Shown here one piece after another: positions 11,060-22,821 of a stretch of 64,000 nt of DNA. How positions within the stretch are numbered: position 1 is the stretch's first letter; each line of letters begins with the position of its first letter. Under the pieces are notes generated by a model. The model saw only the letters and a program-made list of their open reading frames with translations, was not told the DNA's origin and did not search any database. The translations under genes were made by a program, and so were the position numbers. The DNA is taken from the NCBI RefSeq assembly GCF_000430765.1, contig NZ_AUMQ01000037.1, positions 1-64,000 on the forward strand, read 5' to 3'. The stretch comes from Peribacillus kribbensis DSM 17871. GTDB lineage: Bacteria > Bacillota > Bacilli > Bacillales > DSM-1321.

Positions 11060-12463
11060 TTATGAGCTTTTTTGAACAAGTTTGTACAAGTGTTGATAGG
11101 TTTTGGATTCTTCTAGCATACCGAGTTCACGATATACTTTTATTAACCATTTGATGGGTTTAGAGCTGGAAGGATTCATCTCGATGTCCCATAGAAAGCA
11201 GTCGACGGCTTGAGGCAGTTGGTCCAGCTGGTAATATAATTGTCCCAAATAGAACTGTTGGTCAGGCTCTTCTTGAATGTGATACATGGTTTTAATGGTA
11301 TGAAAAGAGGCTAAGGATAGATGGAGAAGAGGCTTTAGCCAGTTATATACATAGGTAATATTGTTTTTTTCAAAGAGTCTTGGAATAAGGATTAGCATCA
11401 GCTGTTCTAATTGCACCTTGTCTGCATGAACTAAATTATTTGTGTTAATGAGTTCAAATGGGATGGAATAAGATGGACCTAGTTGATGGAGGGCTTTTAG
11501 GAATAAATCCATTTGGGCTTTTGATAACTGCTCTTTATGTTGTGCGAGTACTGTAAAAATCTCCTGGTATTGCTTAGATGTCCATAAAATGGAAAGGTAT
11601 TGTACTTGCACGATTGCTTTGTTTTCTGTTGAGATGGTTTCCTTATAAAGGATTTGTAGGATCGAGAGGGATTCTTGTTCTGAATAATAGGCAGATAATA
11701 ATTCAATAAATTCATGAAAAAGCTCACTGAACTGCTGTGTTTCTTTCGTTAATCTAGCGAAATATAAGGCGAGACATTCCTGTTCTCTTGATTCTGAACG
11801 TAATTTTTTCTGAAGTAGATGAAAAAAAGGAGCACTTTCTTTATTTGAATACAGCTGGTTTTCGGCATAAATGGAGTCATATTTAAGCAGAGTTACTGGA
11901 TCAGATTGATAATGAAGTGAGTATTTATAATAGTCAAGATGACTAATTAAAGAACGAGCCCATTCATTAGTAGGATATTTTTCTACTACTAGTCGGAGAA
12001 TGCGATAGGCATTAAGAAAATCTCCATCTCTACGGAATTGTAAACAAATATCTTTCAAAATGAAAATGAGATTTTCTTTTTTTACATAACAATCAAAAGC
12101 GGTTAAAATGTATGCTGCTTCAACTTTAGGGTAGGTTTTATTTATTTTTTTCCAGGTTACGTTTAATGTTGGGGATTGTTGCAAGGGATGCTTGGATGTA
12201 AAGGAATTAAGAAGAGGATGAGGAGAAGGGATGTATACACCTTGTGTTAATATTTTAGCAAGTGTTGAGTTGCGTTTTATTTTTGTTGTCTTTTTTTCGG
12301 TAAGAAATTGATTTTTGTAATAAAATGCATAATAACATCCGTCATTCTTGTAAGCCTCTATCACTTGAAATCCTTGGAAAAAGTAGAGACCCTCAATGGT
12401 GAATGTGATATTTGGGTTAATATCTTCAAGAGACATAACACGTTCGTTTTTCATTTTCATCAT
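11060..12463 (-). CDS. TPR-like protein of unknown function
   Basis: I do not recognise the family of this 467-residue protein. It is very helix-rich, with TPR/HAT-like spacing. Examples are the region around GDFLNAYRILRLVVEKYP (about 145-165) and the C-terminal FYLGQLYYQLDQLPQAVDCF and IKWLIKVYRELGMLEESKTY (about 400-460), which are good TPR units. There is no signal peptide or membrane helix, so it is probably cytoplasmic. The N-terminal 100 residues look like a separate beta-rich domain. The start is uncertain: ATG codons at 12463, 12460 and 12454, with AAGGG at 12464-12468 favouring the later ones. It is more AT-rich than the groE block and stands alone on the minus strand in the suspected island. 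Confidence 0.75.
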   Translation of the reverse strand: MMKMKNERVMSLEDINPNITFTIEGLYFFQGFQVIEAYKNDGCYYAFYYKNQFLTEKKTTKIKRNSTLAKILTQGVYIPSPHPLLNSFTSKHPLQQSPTLNVTWKKINKTYPKVEAAYILTAFDCYVKKENLIFILKDICLQFRRDGDFLNAYRILRLVVEKYPTNEWARSLISHLDYYKYSLHYQSDPVTLLKYDSIYAENQLYSNKESAPFFHLLQKKLRSESREQECLALYFARLTKETQQFSELFHEFIELLSAYYSEQESLSILQILYKETISTENKAIVQVQYLSILWTSKQYQEIFTVLAQHKEQLSKAQMDLFLKALHQLGPSYSIPFELINTNNLVHADKVQLEQLMLILIPRLFEKNNITYVYNWLKPLLHLSLASFHTIKTMYHIQEEPDQQFYLGQLYYQLDQLPQAVDCFLWDIEMNPSSSKPIKWLIKVYRELGMLEESKTYQHLYKLVQKSS

Positions 12464-12810
12464 CCCTTCACGATTCTTATTGTAATTGTACCACTAATTA
12501 GCTCGAATCAAAAATGAGTAAATTGAGTAGGCATGCCCCGTGTATATAAGAAGTTTATACCACTTATAGCTTATGGTATGTCTGTATGTTATGGTTTTAG
12601 GATAATACCTGATTTTTAAGAGGAAATACAAGATATGATGCGAGGACAACATTAGAGAGGTCTGATTATCCTGGTACATAATTGGGCCAAGACAACCATC
12701 CCTATTTTCTATTTGTTTAAGGATTAAAAAATGGAAATTCCCTGATTGTGATTGGGAGTGGATATAAAAAGTAATGCGCAGTACAAATATACTATTCAAT
12801 AGAAAATGAT
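12464..12810. other. Intergenic stretch without supported genes
   Basis: AT-rich sequence between the TPR-like gene and the hairpin pair at 12811. A GTG-started minus-strand frame covers most of it but has no ribosome binding site and low-complexity codon use, so I do not call it. The promoter of the TPR-like gene should lie at the left end. Confidence 0.4.
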
Positions 12811-12888
12811 ATTCCACAATCGGTGTGATTGCGGAATACCAAAAGCTTAAATCCTCGGTAAAAATAAGGAGGATTTAAGCTTTTTTAC
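12811..12888. terminator. Two adjacent hairpins, the second a strong terminator
   Basis: First hairpin: ATTCCACAAT / ATTGCGGAAT (12811-12837, one mismatch). Second: AAAAGCTTAAATCCTC / GAGGATTTAAGCTTTT (12841-12883) followed by T. They lie ahead of the aldo-keto reductase gene and isolate it from upstream transcription. Confidence 0.8.
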
Positions 12889-12977
12889 TTGGATAAAATA
12901 TAAAGAAAATGTTATTTTTTTATAAACGATTTTATATTACCAAACAGGTTTTAGCATAAAAAAAGGAGGGCTTAAAA

Positions 12978-13973
12978 GTGGAATACGTTCAAGTAGCAAA
13001 TACAGACATGAAGGCTTCGCGTATCGGACTTGGGACTTGGGCCATTGGAGGCTGGATGTGGGGAGGAACGAATGAAGAAAATTCGATTCAAACGATTCAT
13101 GCAGCTCTCGATAAAGGGATTAATGTCATTGATACTGCCCCCGTTTATGGTTTTGGCACATCGGAAGAAATAGTCGGAAAAGCTGTGAAACAATATGGAA
13201 ATCGTGATCGTATCCTGATTGCTACAAAAGTAGCTTTAAATTGGAAAAATGAGCAACCGTTTCGTGATGGCTCAAGACAACGAATTATGAAAGAAGTTGA
13301 AGATTCACTCAAACGACTTCAAACAGACTATATCGATATGTATCAATTGCATTGGCCAGATCCGCTTGTTCCTATTGAAGAAACAGCTGAGGCCATGAAA
13401 AATCTATATGATTCTGGGAAAATTCGTGCTATCGGAGTTAGTAATTTTTCAACGGAGCAGATGGAGATATTCCGTAAAGCGGCCCCTTTACATACGGCTC
13501 AACCTCCATACAATTTATTTGAGCGTGATATTGAAAAAGATATCCTTCCTTATTGTGAAAAGCATAATATAGCAACCCTTTTATACGGAAGTCTATGTCG
13601 TGGTTTATTATCTGGAAAAATGACAAGTGATTATAAATTTAATGGGGACGATTTGCGAAATAATGACCCTAAATTTCAACACCCCCGTTTTGATCAATAT
13701 ATACGTGCTGTTGAGCGATTAGAAAAACTGGCGAAAGAACACTATAATAAGTCCGTTATTCATCTGGCGGTTCGTTGGATTTTAGACCAGCCAGGTGCCG
13801 ACATCGCTCTTTGGGGAGCACGTCGTCCGGATCAGGTCGAAGCAGTAAATGACATCACAGGCTGGAAACTAACAGATGAAGACAAAGCTACTATCGATCA
13901 AATATTAAAAACAACTATTAAAGATCCAATTGGTCCCGAATTTATGGCCCCACCTACAAAAAATGAAATATAA
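12978..13973 (+). CDS. yhdN: NADPH-dependent aldo/keto reductase, YhdN type (AKR11B)
   Basis: This 331-residue soluble reductase is very similar, in sequence and exact length, to B. subtilis YhdN (general stress protein 69). Catalytic tetrad residues are visible: D and Y in NVIDTAPVYGFG (about 50-61), K in IATKVAL, and H in YQLHWPD. The C-terminal NADPH-binding segment LWGARRPDQVEA is also present. It reduces aldehydes such as methylglyoxal. AAAGGAGGG precedes the start (12978, GTG). YhdN is SigB-controlled in B. subtilis, but I see no clear SigB promoter here. First of four redox/carbonyl genes in this stretch. Confidence 0.92.
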   Translation: MEYVQVANTDMKASRIGLGTWAIGGWMWGGTNEENSIQTIHAALDKGINVIDTAPVYGFGTSEEIVGKAVKQYGNRDRILIATKVALNWKNEQPFRDGSRQRIMKEVEDSLKRLQTDYIDMYQLHWPDPLVPIEETAEAMKNLYDSGKIRAIGVSNFSTEQMEIFRKAAPLHTAQPPYNLFERDIEKDILPYCEKHNIATLLYGSLCRGLLSGKMTSDYKFNGDDLRNNDPKFQHPRFDQYIRAVERLEKLAKEHYNKSVIHLAVRWILDQPGADIALWGARRPDQVEAVNDITGWKLTDEDKATIDQILKTTIKDPIGPEFMAPPTKNEI

Positions 13974-14216
13974 GATATAATATAAACTTTTCTATTAATA
14001 CTATATACACCATCCGATATGTTCATTACCTGAACATATCGGATGAAAATTTTTAGATAAATAACGTTGTGATGCTGTTCTGCTTATTTATTTCAATTGA
14101 GCATTTTAGATGCGGTATGTGTTAATTAGCAGTAATATATACAATACACAGAAGATTAATCAGCTTTACGGAATCACCGCACTTCTGTTTTTACTATTTC
14201 AAGGAGGGGATTAAGT

Positions 14217-14729
14217 ATGAGTAAAAAGGTTGCTACACTTATAACAAATTTATTTGAAGATGTAGAATATACAGAGCCAGCACGGGCATTTAAAGAAGCT
14301 GGTCATCAAGTCATTACCATCGACAAACAATCAGCGAACGAAGTAACTGGTAAAAAAGGTGAAACAGTAAAAATTGATAAAGGGATTGCGGAAGTAAATC
14401 CTGCAGACTTTGACGCCTTACTTATTCCAGGTGGTTTCTCTCCTGATTTATTACGTGAAGACGACCGTTTTGGTGAATTTGCAAAAGCATTTATTCAAGA
14501 AGGAAAACCTGTTTTTGCTATTTGTCATGGACCACAAGTGCTAATTGATACTAATCTTTTAAAAGGCGTGGATATGACTGGCTTTAAATCTATTCGTAAC
14601 GATTTAAAAAATGCGGGCGCAAACTACAAAGATGAAGAAGTTGTAGTAAGCAAGAACATTGTGACTAGCCGTACTCCGGATGATATCCCGGCATTTAATC
14701 GTGAAGCTTTAAAACTATTAGCTAACTAA
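14217..14729 (+). CDS. DJ-1/PfpI family protein (YfkM/YraA-like)
   Basis: This 170-residue single-domain protein has the family's nucleophile elbow FAICHGPQ (Cys about residue 100, followed by His) and the partner glutamate in FEDVEYTEP near residue 15. It is strikingly close to B. subtilis YfkM (GSP18). Members act on glyoxals or glycated proteins, or as stress proteases or chaperones; the exact activity is debated. AAGGAGGGG precedes the ATG. It is monocistronic, with its own terminator about 115 bases downstream. Confidence 0.9.
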   Translation: MSKKVATLITNLFEDVEYTEPARAFKEAGHQVITIDKQSANEVTGKKGETVKIDKGIAEVNPADFDALLIPGGFSPDLLREDDRFGEFAKAFIQEGKPVFAICHGPQVLIDTNLLKGVDMTGFKSIRNDLKNAGANYKDEEVVVSKNIVTSRTPDDIPAFNREALKLLAN

Positions 14730-14843
14730 TAGTATACTTAGCGAAAAATGGGTTAATAACTGAATTTGAAGTTAACTAAAGCCTACATTCTAGTCGAACA
14801 GCCCTTTTAACAAATGGTAATAAGATTAAGCTATATATTTTAC

Positions 14844-14882
14844 TGGTGGCAATACTCCAAGAGAGTAGGGCCACCTTTTTTG
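14844..14882 (+). terminator. Terminator after the DJ-1/PfpI gene
   Basis: Two-part stem GGTGGC-AA-TACTC, loop, GAGTA-GG-GCCACC, followed by six T. Confidence 0.9.
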
Positions 14883-15579
14883 TCCATTAAATAAACTGGA
14901 TTTACTATGTATGATAAATTAATTTCCCACTCAAAAATTTTGTTACCGAATGATTTTTTGTGCAGTAGGCAATCCTAATTTAAGCATACTTTCTATGTAG
15001 TGTTAAAAAATTTAAAAATATTTACCTGAAATTTCATGATACCCCATGACATCAAAGAAAGGGTCGATCATTAATGAGTTTGCACGACGATCTAAATTAA
15101 ACGACGGGGGTCTTTTTTAGTAGAACTTTGAAAAACATCATCAACAGCAATTGGTATATAAAAATATACTATATATATAAAAAGTGCGTACTATTCACAT
15201 TTTAAAGTAGGTATTATACTAACCTCTGTGCCAGGATTCTGCCTTCTTGTAATTATATCCCATTCTAGGGAGTGCTGGTTCCCTCTTTCACTGCTGAGAT
15301 TGTTTAATGTTCTGGTTTAGAATATAGTAATGACTTCGCTGGAACACCTTTCCTCCCATCTTATTCCAACCAACTTGGTGGCGTGCAGCGGCGAGAAATA
15401 ATCAAAATGTGGGCAGTTTAGTTATATGTAAGATGAGCATGCATGAGATCTTAGTCTGTTCAGAAATTAGTTAGGGATGACCTTAAGTTTAACAATTTAT
15501 TCGTTGATTTTTGTTTTTTGACACAACTATAGGGGAAGACTGTTACAGTTCCCGATTACTAAGTAAGGAGTGAGCACAT
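14883..15579. other. 700-base gap before the alcohol dehydrogenase gene
   Basis: No complete gene is supported. On the minus strand, 15012-15115 is open and reads ...NLDRRANSLMIDPFFDVMGYH..., which looks protein-like but has no proper start and is bounded by stops, so it may be a remnant. Just before adh, GGGGAA / TTCCC flank a short spacer (15531-15553) and may be an operator. The rest is AT-rich with no recognised element. Confidence 0.4.
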
Positions 15580-16746
15580 ATGAACCGTTTCACTATTCCG
15601 AGAGATGTTTACTTTGGGGAAGGGTCGCTGGAAGTATTGAAAAGTCTTGAAGGGAAAAAAGCGACCATTGTGATTGGGGGTCAATCGATTAAAAAGTCCG
15701 GTTATTTAGATAAAATCGAATCCCATTTGCGTGAGGCTGGCATAGAAACCCAACTAATTGAAGGCGTTGAAAACGATCCATCAATAACAACCGCCCAAAA
15801 CGGGGGCAAGAAGATGGAAGAATTCCAGCCGGATTGGATCATTGCCGCTGGTGGTGGATCGCCACTGGATGCGGCAAAGCTAATGTGGATTTTTTACGAA
15901 AACCCTGAGCTGCCATTTGATCAGATCAAGGCTCCCAACGTACTGCCGACATTGCGTAAGAAGGCGCGTTTCATCGCGATTTCAACAACTAGTGGAACAG
16001 GCAGCGATGTATCCCCATTCTCTGTCATTACAGACTATGATAAGGGAGTTAAGTATCCGGTATTCGGATATGAGATCACGCCTGATATTGCCATTATTGA
16101 TCCTGAGTTGACGTATTCCATGCCGGCTTCCATTGTAGCTTATACGGGAATGGATGCTTTAACACACGGTATAGAAGCTTATGTGTCCACTGCGCATAAC
16201 TCTTTTGCTGATCCGTTGGCAATGCAGTCGATCAGGCAGGTGGTAGAAAATATAGAAAAATCCGCATCTGGTGATAAAGCTGCAAGAGCAGAAATGCATT
16301 ATGCACAAGCCATTGCAGGCATGGCCTTTTCTAATGGATTCCTAGGAATTGTCCACAGCCTTTCCCATAAGAGTGGGGCGATTTTTAAAATTCCGCATGG
16401 AACAGCTAATGCACTCTATCTCCCGTATGTGATTGATTATAATAGAAAGGCTGAAAGTTCAAGGTATGCTGACATCGCAAGGATGCTTGGTTTGGATGGC
16501 AGCACAGATGATGAATTAATTGATTCACTAACAGAACTGATAAGCCGCTTAAACAAATCTTTAAATCTTCCGCTCACTTTAAAGGAATTCGGTGTGGATG
16601 AGGCAGAATTTCATAAACACTTGGACCAGATGGCCGAGGGAGCTGTTGAAGACCCATGTACTCCATCGAATCCTAGACAAGTATCAGTAGAGGATATGAA
16701 AAAAATCTACATTGCGGCTTATAACGGAGATCGAATCGACTTCTAA
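15580..16746 (+). CDS. Iron-containing alcohol dehydrogenase (butanol-dehydrogenase type)
   Basis: This 388-residue group III alcohol dehydrogenase reduces aldehydes to alcohols, or the reverse, with NAD(P). The nucleotide-binding part contains AAGGGSPLDAAK (about 87-98) and ISTTSGTGSDVSPFSVIT (about 133-150). The metal site is formed by D in FADPLAMQ and by histidines in GIVHSLSHKSG and KIPHGTANALY. Length and motifs fit the family of clostridial butanol dehydrogenases and the AdhE C-terminal domain. AAGGAGTG precedes the ATG. Substrate not known. Its neighbours are other carbonyl/redox enzymes. Confidence 0.93.
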   Translation: MNRFTIPRDVYFGEGSLEVLKSLEGKKATIVIGGQSIKKSGYLDKIESHLREAGIETQLIEGVENDPSITTAQNGGKKMEEFQPDWIIAAGGGSPLDAAKLMWIFYENPELPFDQIKAPNVLPTLRKKARFIAISTTSGTGSDVSPFSVITDYDKGVKYPVFGYEITPDIAIIDPELTYSMPASIVAYTGMDALTHGIEAYVSTAHNSFADPLAMQSIRQVVENIEKSASGDKAARAEMHYAQAIAGMAFSNGFLGIVHSLSHKSGAIFKIPHGTANALYLPYVIDYNRKAESSRYADIARMLGLDGSTDDELIDSLTELISRLNKSLNLPLTLKEFGVDEAEFHKHLDQMAEGAVEDPCTPSNPRQVSVEDMKKIYIAAYNGDRIDF

Positions 16747-16790
16747 TGAGAACCTGAAAAGTTTGAAATGTTTCGTTTGTGATGATTGAG

Positions 16791-16807
16791 ACTATGCAAC
16801 GCATAGT
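16791..16807. promoter_or_regulatory. Perfect inverted repeat upstream of the nitroreductase gene
   Basis: ACTATGC-AAC-GCATAGT, a 17-base palindrome about 80 bases before the nitroreductase start. It is operator-like, but I cannot name the regulator. Confidence 0.45.
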
Positions 16808-16888
16808 GTAAATTTTAACTAACAAAAGGTTATTGTGTATTTAGGTTGGGTAACATAATTAAGACTTTTTCTAGAAAGGATGATCACC

Positions 16889-17512
16889 ATGGCTATGAAC
16901 ACAACGGAACAATCTCTATCGGTACAACAAGCAATTGAAACACGTTATAGCATTCGCAAATATAAGCAGGAGCCTATTCCTCAGCAAGACCTAAATAAGA
17001 TTTTTGAGTTGGTCCGCTTATCCCCAAGTGCTTGGAACCTTCAACCATGGCGTTTCCATGTAGTGACAGATAACGATCTAAAGGAAAAGGTGGAAGAAGC
17101 AGCTTATGGTCAAAAACAAGTAACTTCAGCACCCGCGGTTGTTGTGGTTACAAGTGATATGGAGGATGTACTTGCAAATATTGCTGACACTGTACATCCG
17201 GGACTTCCACCAGAGCGCAAGGAAGAAGAAGTGGCCAATCTGTCAGGATTTTTCAATGGAATGACGGTGGAAGATCGAGCTCAATGGGGATTAACCCAAA
17301 CAAATATTGCTTTCGGGTTTTTAATGCTTGCCGTTCAAGGATATGGATATTCAAGCAATCCTATGCTGGGTTTTGATCAGGAAAAATTAAGAGAGCTCCT
17401 GAATCTTCCAGGGCATGTCAAATTTGCCGGCATTCTACCCATTGGTAAAGCAGATGCTGAAGGATATCCACATCATCGTTTTGACTTAGAAAAAATCGTT
17501 ACATTCAATTAA
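16889..17512 (+). CDS. Nitroreductase family protein
   Basis: This FMN-dependent oxidoreductase of 207 residues has the N-terminal family motif RYSIRKYKQEPIP and the SPSAWNLQPWRF FMN-binding segment (about 47-58). A GYGYSSNPMLGFD stretch and GILPIGKADAEGYPHHR follow near the C-terminus. It resembles B. subtilis YdgI/YodC/MhqN-type enzymes, which reduce nitro compounds and quinones. I use the ATG at 16889, eight bases after AAAGGA, rather than the ATG overlapping that site at 16880. Monocistronic. Confidence 0.88.
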   Translation: MAMNTTEQSLSVQQAIETRYSIRKYKQEPIPQQDLNKIFELVRLSPSAWNLQPWRFHVVTDNDLKEKVEEAAYGQKQVTSAPAVVVVTSDMEDVLANIADTVHPGLPPERKEEEVANLSGFFNGMTVEDRAQWGLTQTNIAFGFLMLAVQGYGYSSNPMLGFDQEKLRELLNLPGHVKFAGILPIGKADAEGYPHHRFDLEKIVTFN

Positions 17513-17526
17513 CCACAGGGTGCACT

Positions 17527-17556
17527 GGAGGGCTATTAAGTCCTCCTCTTTTATTT
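17527..17556 (+). terminator. Terminator after the nitroreductase gene
   Basis: GGAGG / CCTCC stem around GCTATTAAGT followed by TCTTTTATTT, starting about 15 bases after the stop. A short stem. Confidence 0.65.
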
Positions 17557-17890
17557 CAAGATGTAACGCCAGTCGCTCCTTTTTATAGGAACCAACAGTG
17601 GAAAAACATTTGCCTTCGATGATATATCTTATTAGATACACGGGGCTAAAGCTGTAATACAGCCAACCTATCAGCCTGATTACGCTTTACCGGTCTTTTG
17701 TTAAAGCCGATGAAGCAAAACCATAAATTAATTACACAACATAAATACAGTGATAAATTGATAAAAAACAATAGATAAATCCAACTTCTGGTTTCAAGTG
17801 AAAATGATGAGGAGAATGATACGGAAGACTTGTGTAGGAATGGAAGGAATGTTTGATTAGTAATCAGTGAAATACAGGGTTGTATTTATG
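17557..17890. other. Gap before licT with a possible degenerate leader copy
   Basis: No gene is supported. The sequence AAAGCCGATGAAG at 17703-17715 also occurs at 19148-19160 in the bglP leader. Here it is followed at once by CAAAACCAT, and there by RAT4 and then CAAAACCAT. It therefore looks like a copy of that leader with the RAT deleted. Confidence 0.4.
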
Positions 17891-17897
17891 TAGGTAC

Positions 17898-17926
17898 TTG
17901 CACGGGGTTTTAAAAGGTGTTACTAT
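17898..17926 (+). promoter_or_regulatory. Promoter of licT
   Basis: TTGCAC (17898-17903), 17-base spacer, TACTAT (17921-17926). Transcription would start near 17933, just upstream of the first RAT. Confidence 0.7.
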
Positions 17927-17950
17927 TTTACTAATAATATTTATAATTGT

Positions 17951-18012
17951 AGGATTGTTACTGATGATTCGGGCAAAACCTAAAACTATAACTAGTTTTA
18001 GGTTTTATTTTT
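17951..18012 (+). promoter_or_regulatory. RAT1 antiterminator and overlapping terminator upstream of licT
   Basis: Positions 17951-17981 match the ribonucleic antiterminator of the LicT/SacT/BglG family (AGGATTGTTACTG...GGGCAAAACCT). Its 3' side, AAAACCTAAAAC, is also the 5' arm of a terminator (3' arm GTTTTAGGTTTT, then T run). LicT bound to the RAT would block the terminator, so licT controls its own transcription. Confidence 0.92.
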
Positions 18013-18046
18013 TTAATTTTAAAATAATTCACAAAAGGTGAACTAT

Positions 18047-18880
18047 ATGAAGATAGCAAAGGTAATTAATAACAATGTTGTTAGTGTCTTAGACGACCAG
18101 AACAAGGAGCTGGTCTTGATGGGCAGGGGCATTGCGTTTCAAAAGAAGTCCGGTGACCTTGTAGATGAAACGAGGATTGAGAAAATTTTCAGGCTAGACA
18201 ATCGGGACATGTCTGAAAAGTTTAAAATGCTTCTTTATGATATTCCTTTAGAATATATGGAGGTATCAGAGGAAATTATCCAATATGCAAAGGAAAGCCT
18301 CGGAAAAAAATTAAATGACAGCATTTATGTGGCATTAACGGACCATATTAATTTTGCGATTGAAAGAAGCAAAACAGGGATGCAAATAACGAACGCGTTA
18401 TTATGGGAAATCAAAAGGATCTATAAAGAAGAATATTCAATCGGTAAAGCGGCTTTAAATAAGATTGATAGGAAGCTAGGGATTTCTCTCCCGGAGGACG
18501 AAGCCGGGTTCATCGCCATGCATATTGTCAATGCGGAGTTAAATGAAGAAATGCCAAACGTCGTGAACATGACGAATCTAATTCAAGATATCTTAAACAT
18601 TGTAAAATATCATTTTAAAATAGAGATTAATGAGGAATCATTAAATTATTTCCGGTTTTTGACCCATCTTCGTTTTTTTGCGCAGCGACTTTTTAGTAAT
18701 ATCAATTTGGAAAGCCAGGATGATTTTCTTTATGAAATGGTGAAGGAAAAGCATAAGGAGACATTTTTATGCACGCGAAAGATCCAGGAATATATAGAAA
18801 AAACCTATAACCAGGAGCTGACGAAAGAAGAAATGGGCTATCTCACCATTCATATTGAAAGGGTTGTAAAACGCCAATAA
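18047..18880 (+). CDS. licT: BglG-family transcription antiterminator LicT
   Basis: This 277-residue RNA-binding antiterminator has an N-terminal CAT domain (about 1-55, KIAKVINNNVV...GRGIAFQ) and two PRD domains. The four regulatory histidines stand at 100, 159, 207 and 269, the positions known for B. subtilis LicT. In that family PRD1 is inhibited by phosphorylation from the beta-glucoside EII, and PRD2 is activated by HPr. The start at ATG 18047 follows AAAGGTG. It lies directly upstream of bglP-bglA, whose leader carries further RATs. The gene is itself behind RAT1. Confidence 0.96.
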   Translation: MKIAKVINNNVVSVLDDQNKELVLMGRGIAFQKKSGDLVDETRIEKIFRLDNRDMSEKFKMLLYDIPLEYMEVSEEIIQYAKESLGKKLNDSIYVALTDHINFAIERSKTGMQITNALLWEIKRIYKEEYSIGKAALNKIDRKLGISLPEDEAGFIAMHIVNAELNEEMPNVVNMTNLIQDILNIVKYHFKIEINEESLNYFRFLTHLRFFAQRLFSNINLESQDDFLYEMVKEKHKETFLCTRKIQEYIEKTYNQELTKEEMGYLTIHIERVVKRQ

Positions 18881-18889
18881 AAAGGAAAA

Positions 18890-18926
18890 AGAAAGCGTTG
18901 ACATTAAAAGAAAGCGATGTTATTAT
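18890..18926 (+). promoter_or_regulatory. bglP promoter with overlapping cre-like site
   Basis: TTGACA (18898-18903), exactly 17 bases, TATTAT (18921-18926). A cre-like sequence AGAAAGCGTTGACA (18890-18903, two departures from the consensus TGWAARCGYTWNCW) overlaps the -35. CcpA bound there should repress when preferred sugars are present. Confidence 0.8.
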
Positions 18927-18952
18927 TTACACATAATTAATATTAATTATTT

Positions 18953-19025
18953 AGGATTGTTACTGATTATGCAGGCAAAACCTAGATTGCAAAGCTGGAT
19001 GAAGCGTGCAATTTAGGTTTTTTTC
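18953..19025 (+). promoter_or_regulatory. RAT2 with terminator in the bglP leader
   Basis: RAT sequence at 18953-18983 (AGGATTGTTACTG...GCAGGCAAAACCT). Its end overlaps the 5' arm of a 15-bp terminator stem (18977-18991 with 19007-19021, one G:U pair) followed by T. Confidence 0.93.
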
Positions 19026-19049
19026 GTTTAATCGGTTCAATACGATTAT

Positions 19050-19128
19050 AGGATTGTTACTGCAAAGCAGGCAAAACCTAAATCATGGCACCATGTGTAT
19101 TTTCCATGGGCGTGGTTTAGGTTTTTTT
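19050..19128 (+). promoter_or_regulatory. RAT3 with second terminator in the bglP leader
   Basis: A second complete RAT lies at 19050-19079. AAAACCTAAATCATG (from 19073) pairs with CGTGGTTTAGGTTTT (19111-19125, G:U pairs) and is followed by T. This gives two antiterminator/terminator units in series before bglP. Confidence 0.92.
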
Positions 19129-19173
19129 ATTCTCATCGGTTCGGGCCAAAGCCGATGAAGAGTTGATTGAAAT

Positions 19174-21074
<1,901 letters not shown>

Positions 21075-21136
21075 TGGATGACCTGACTGCTACTTCCTGT
21101 AGCAGTCAGAATGTTAAAATAATAGGAGCGTATTAA

Positions 21137-22582
<1,446 letters not shown>

Positions 22583-22603
22583 TCAACAGGAGGGGATACC
22601 CCT

Positions 22604-22654
22604 ATGTCTCCCGTACCGTTCGGTTTAAACAACTTGTTGTTACATTTTAAATGA
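22604..22654 (+). CDS. Possible 16-residue peptide or start of a truncated third bgl gene
   Basis: A perfect AGGAGG (22588-22593) lies ten bases before an ATG that opens MSPVPFGLNNLLLHFK and then stops. The strong ribosome binding site just after bglA suggests either a short peptide or the relic of a lost gene whose body was deleted. Confidence 0.25.
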   Translation: MSPVPFGLNNLLLHFK

Positions 22655-22714
22655 ATGTAAAGTGGTTTAACAATTACTCACAATTGATTCTTCTCTGGTT
22701 TGCTCAGCTTATGT

Positions 22715-22729
22715 GCGGCATGATGTAAT
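22715..22729 (+). repeat. Right copy of the 15-bp groEL 3'-end sequence
   Basis: GCGGCATGATGTAAT, identical to 10446-10460, in non-coding sequence. A good terminator follows 46 bases later, as would be expected if this were the original downstream flank of groEL before an insertion. See the left copy. Confidence 0.4.
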
Positions 22730-22775
22730 AAACATCAGCTCATAACTGCCAGACAATATCTTATATCATTTTCTT

Positions 22776-22821
22776 AGAGAAGGTCTTCCATCGGTAGCTG
22801 ATTGGAGGCCTTCTCTTTCCA
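22776..22821 (+). terminator. Strong terminator after the bgl operon
   Basis: AGAGAAGGTCTTCCA / TGGAGGCCTTCTCT stem with a 12-base loop, then TTCC. It may serve the bgl operon, or be the ancestral groEL terminator if 10.46-22.7 kb is an insertion. Confidence 0.85.

Noticed and set aside
12494-12817. 107-codon minus-strand frame upstream of the TPR-like gene
   Set aside because: GTG start inside a hairpin, no ribosome binding site, no recognisable domain, AT-rich composition that favours chance open frames.
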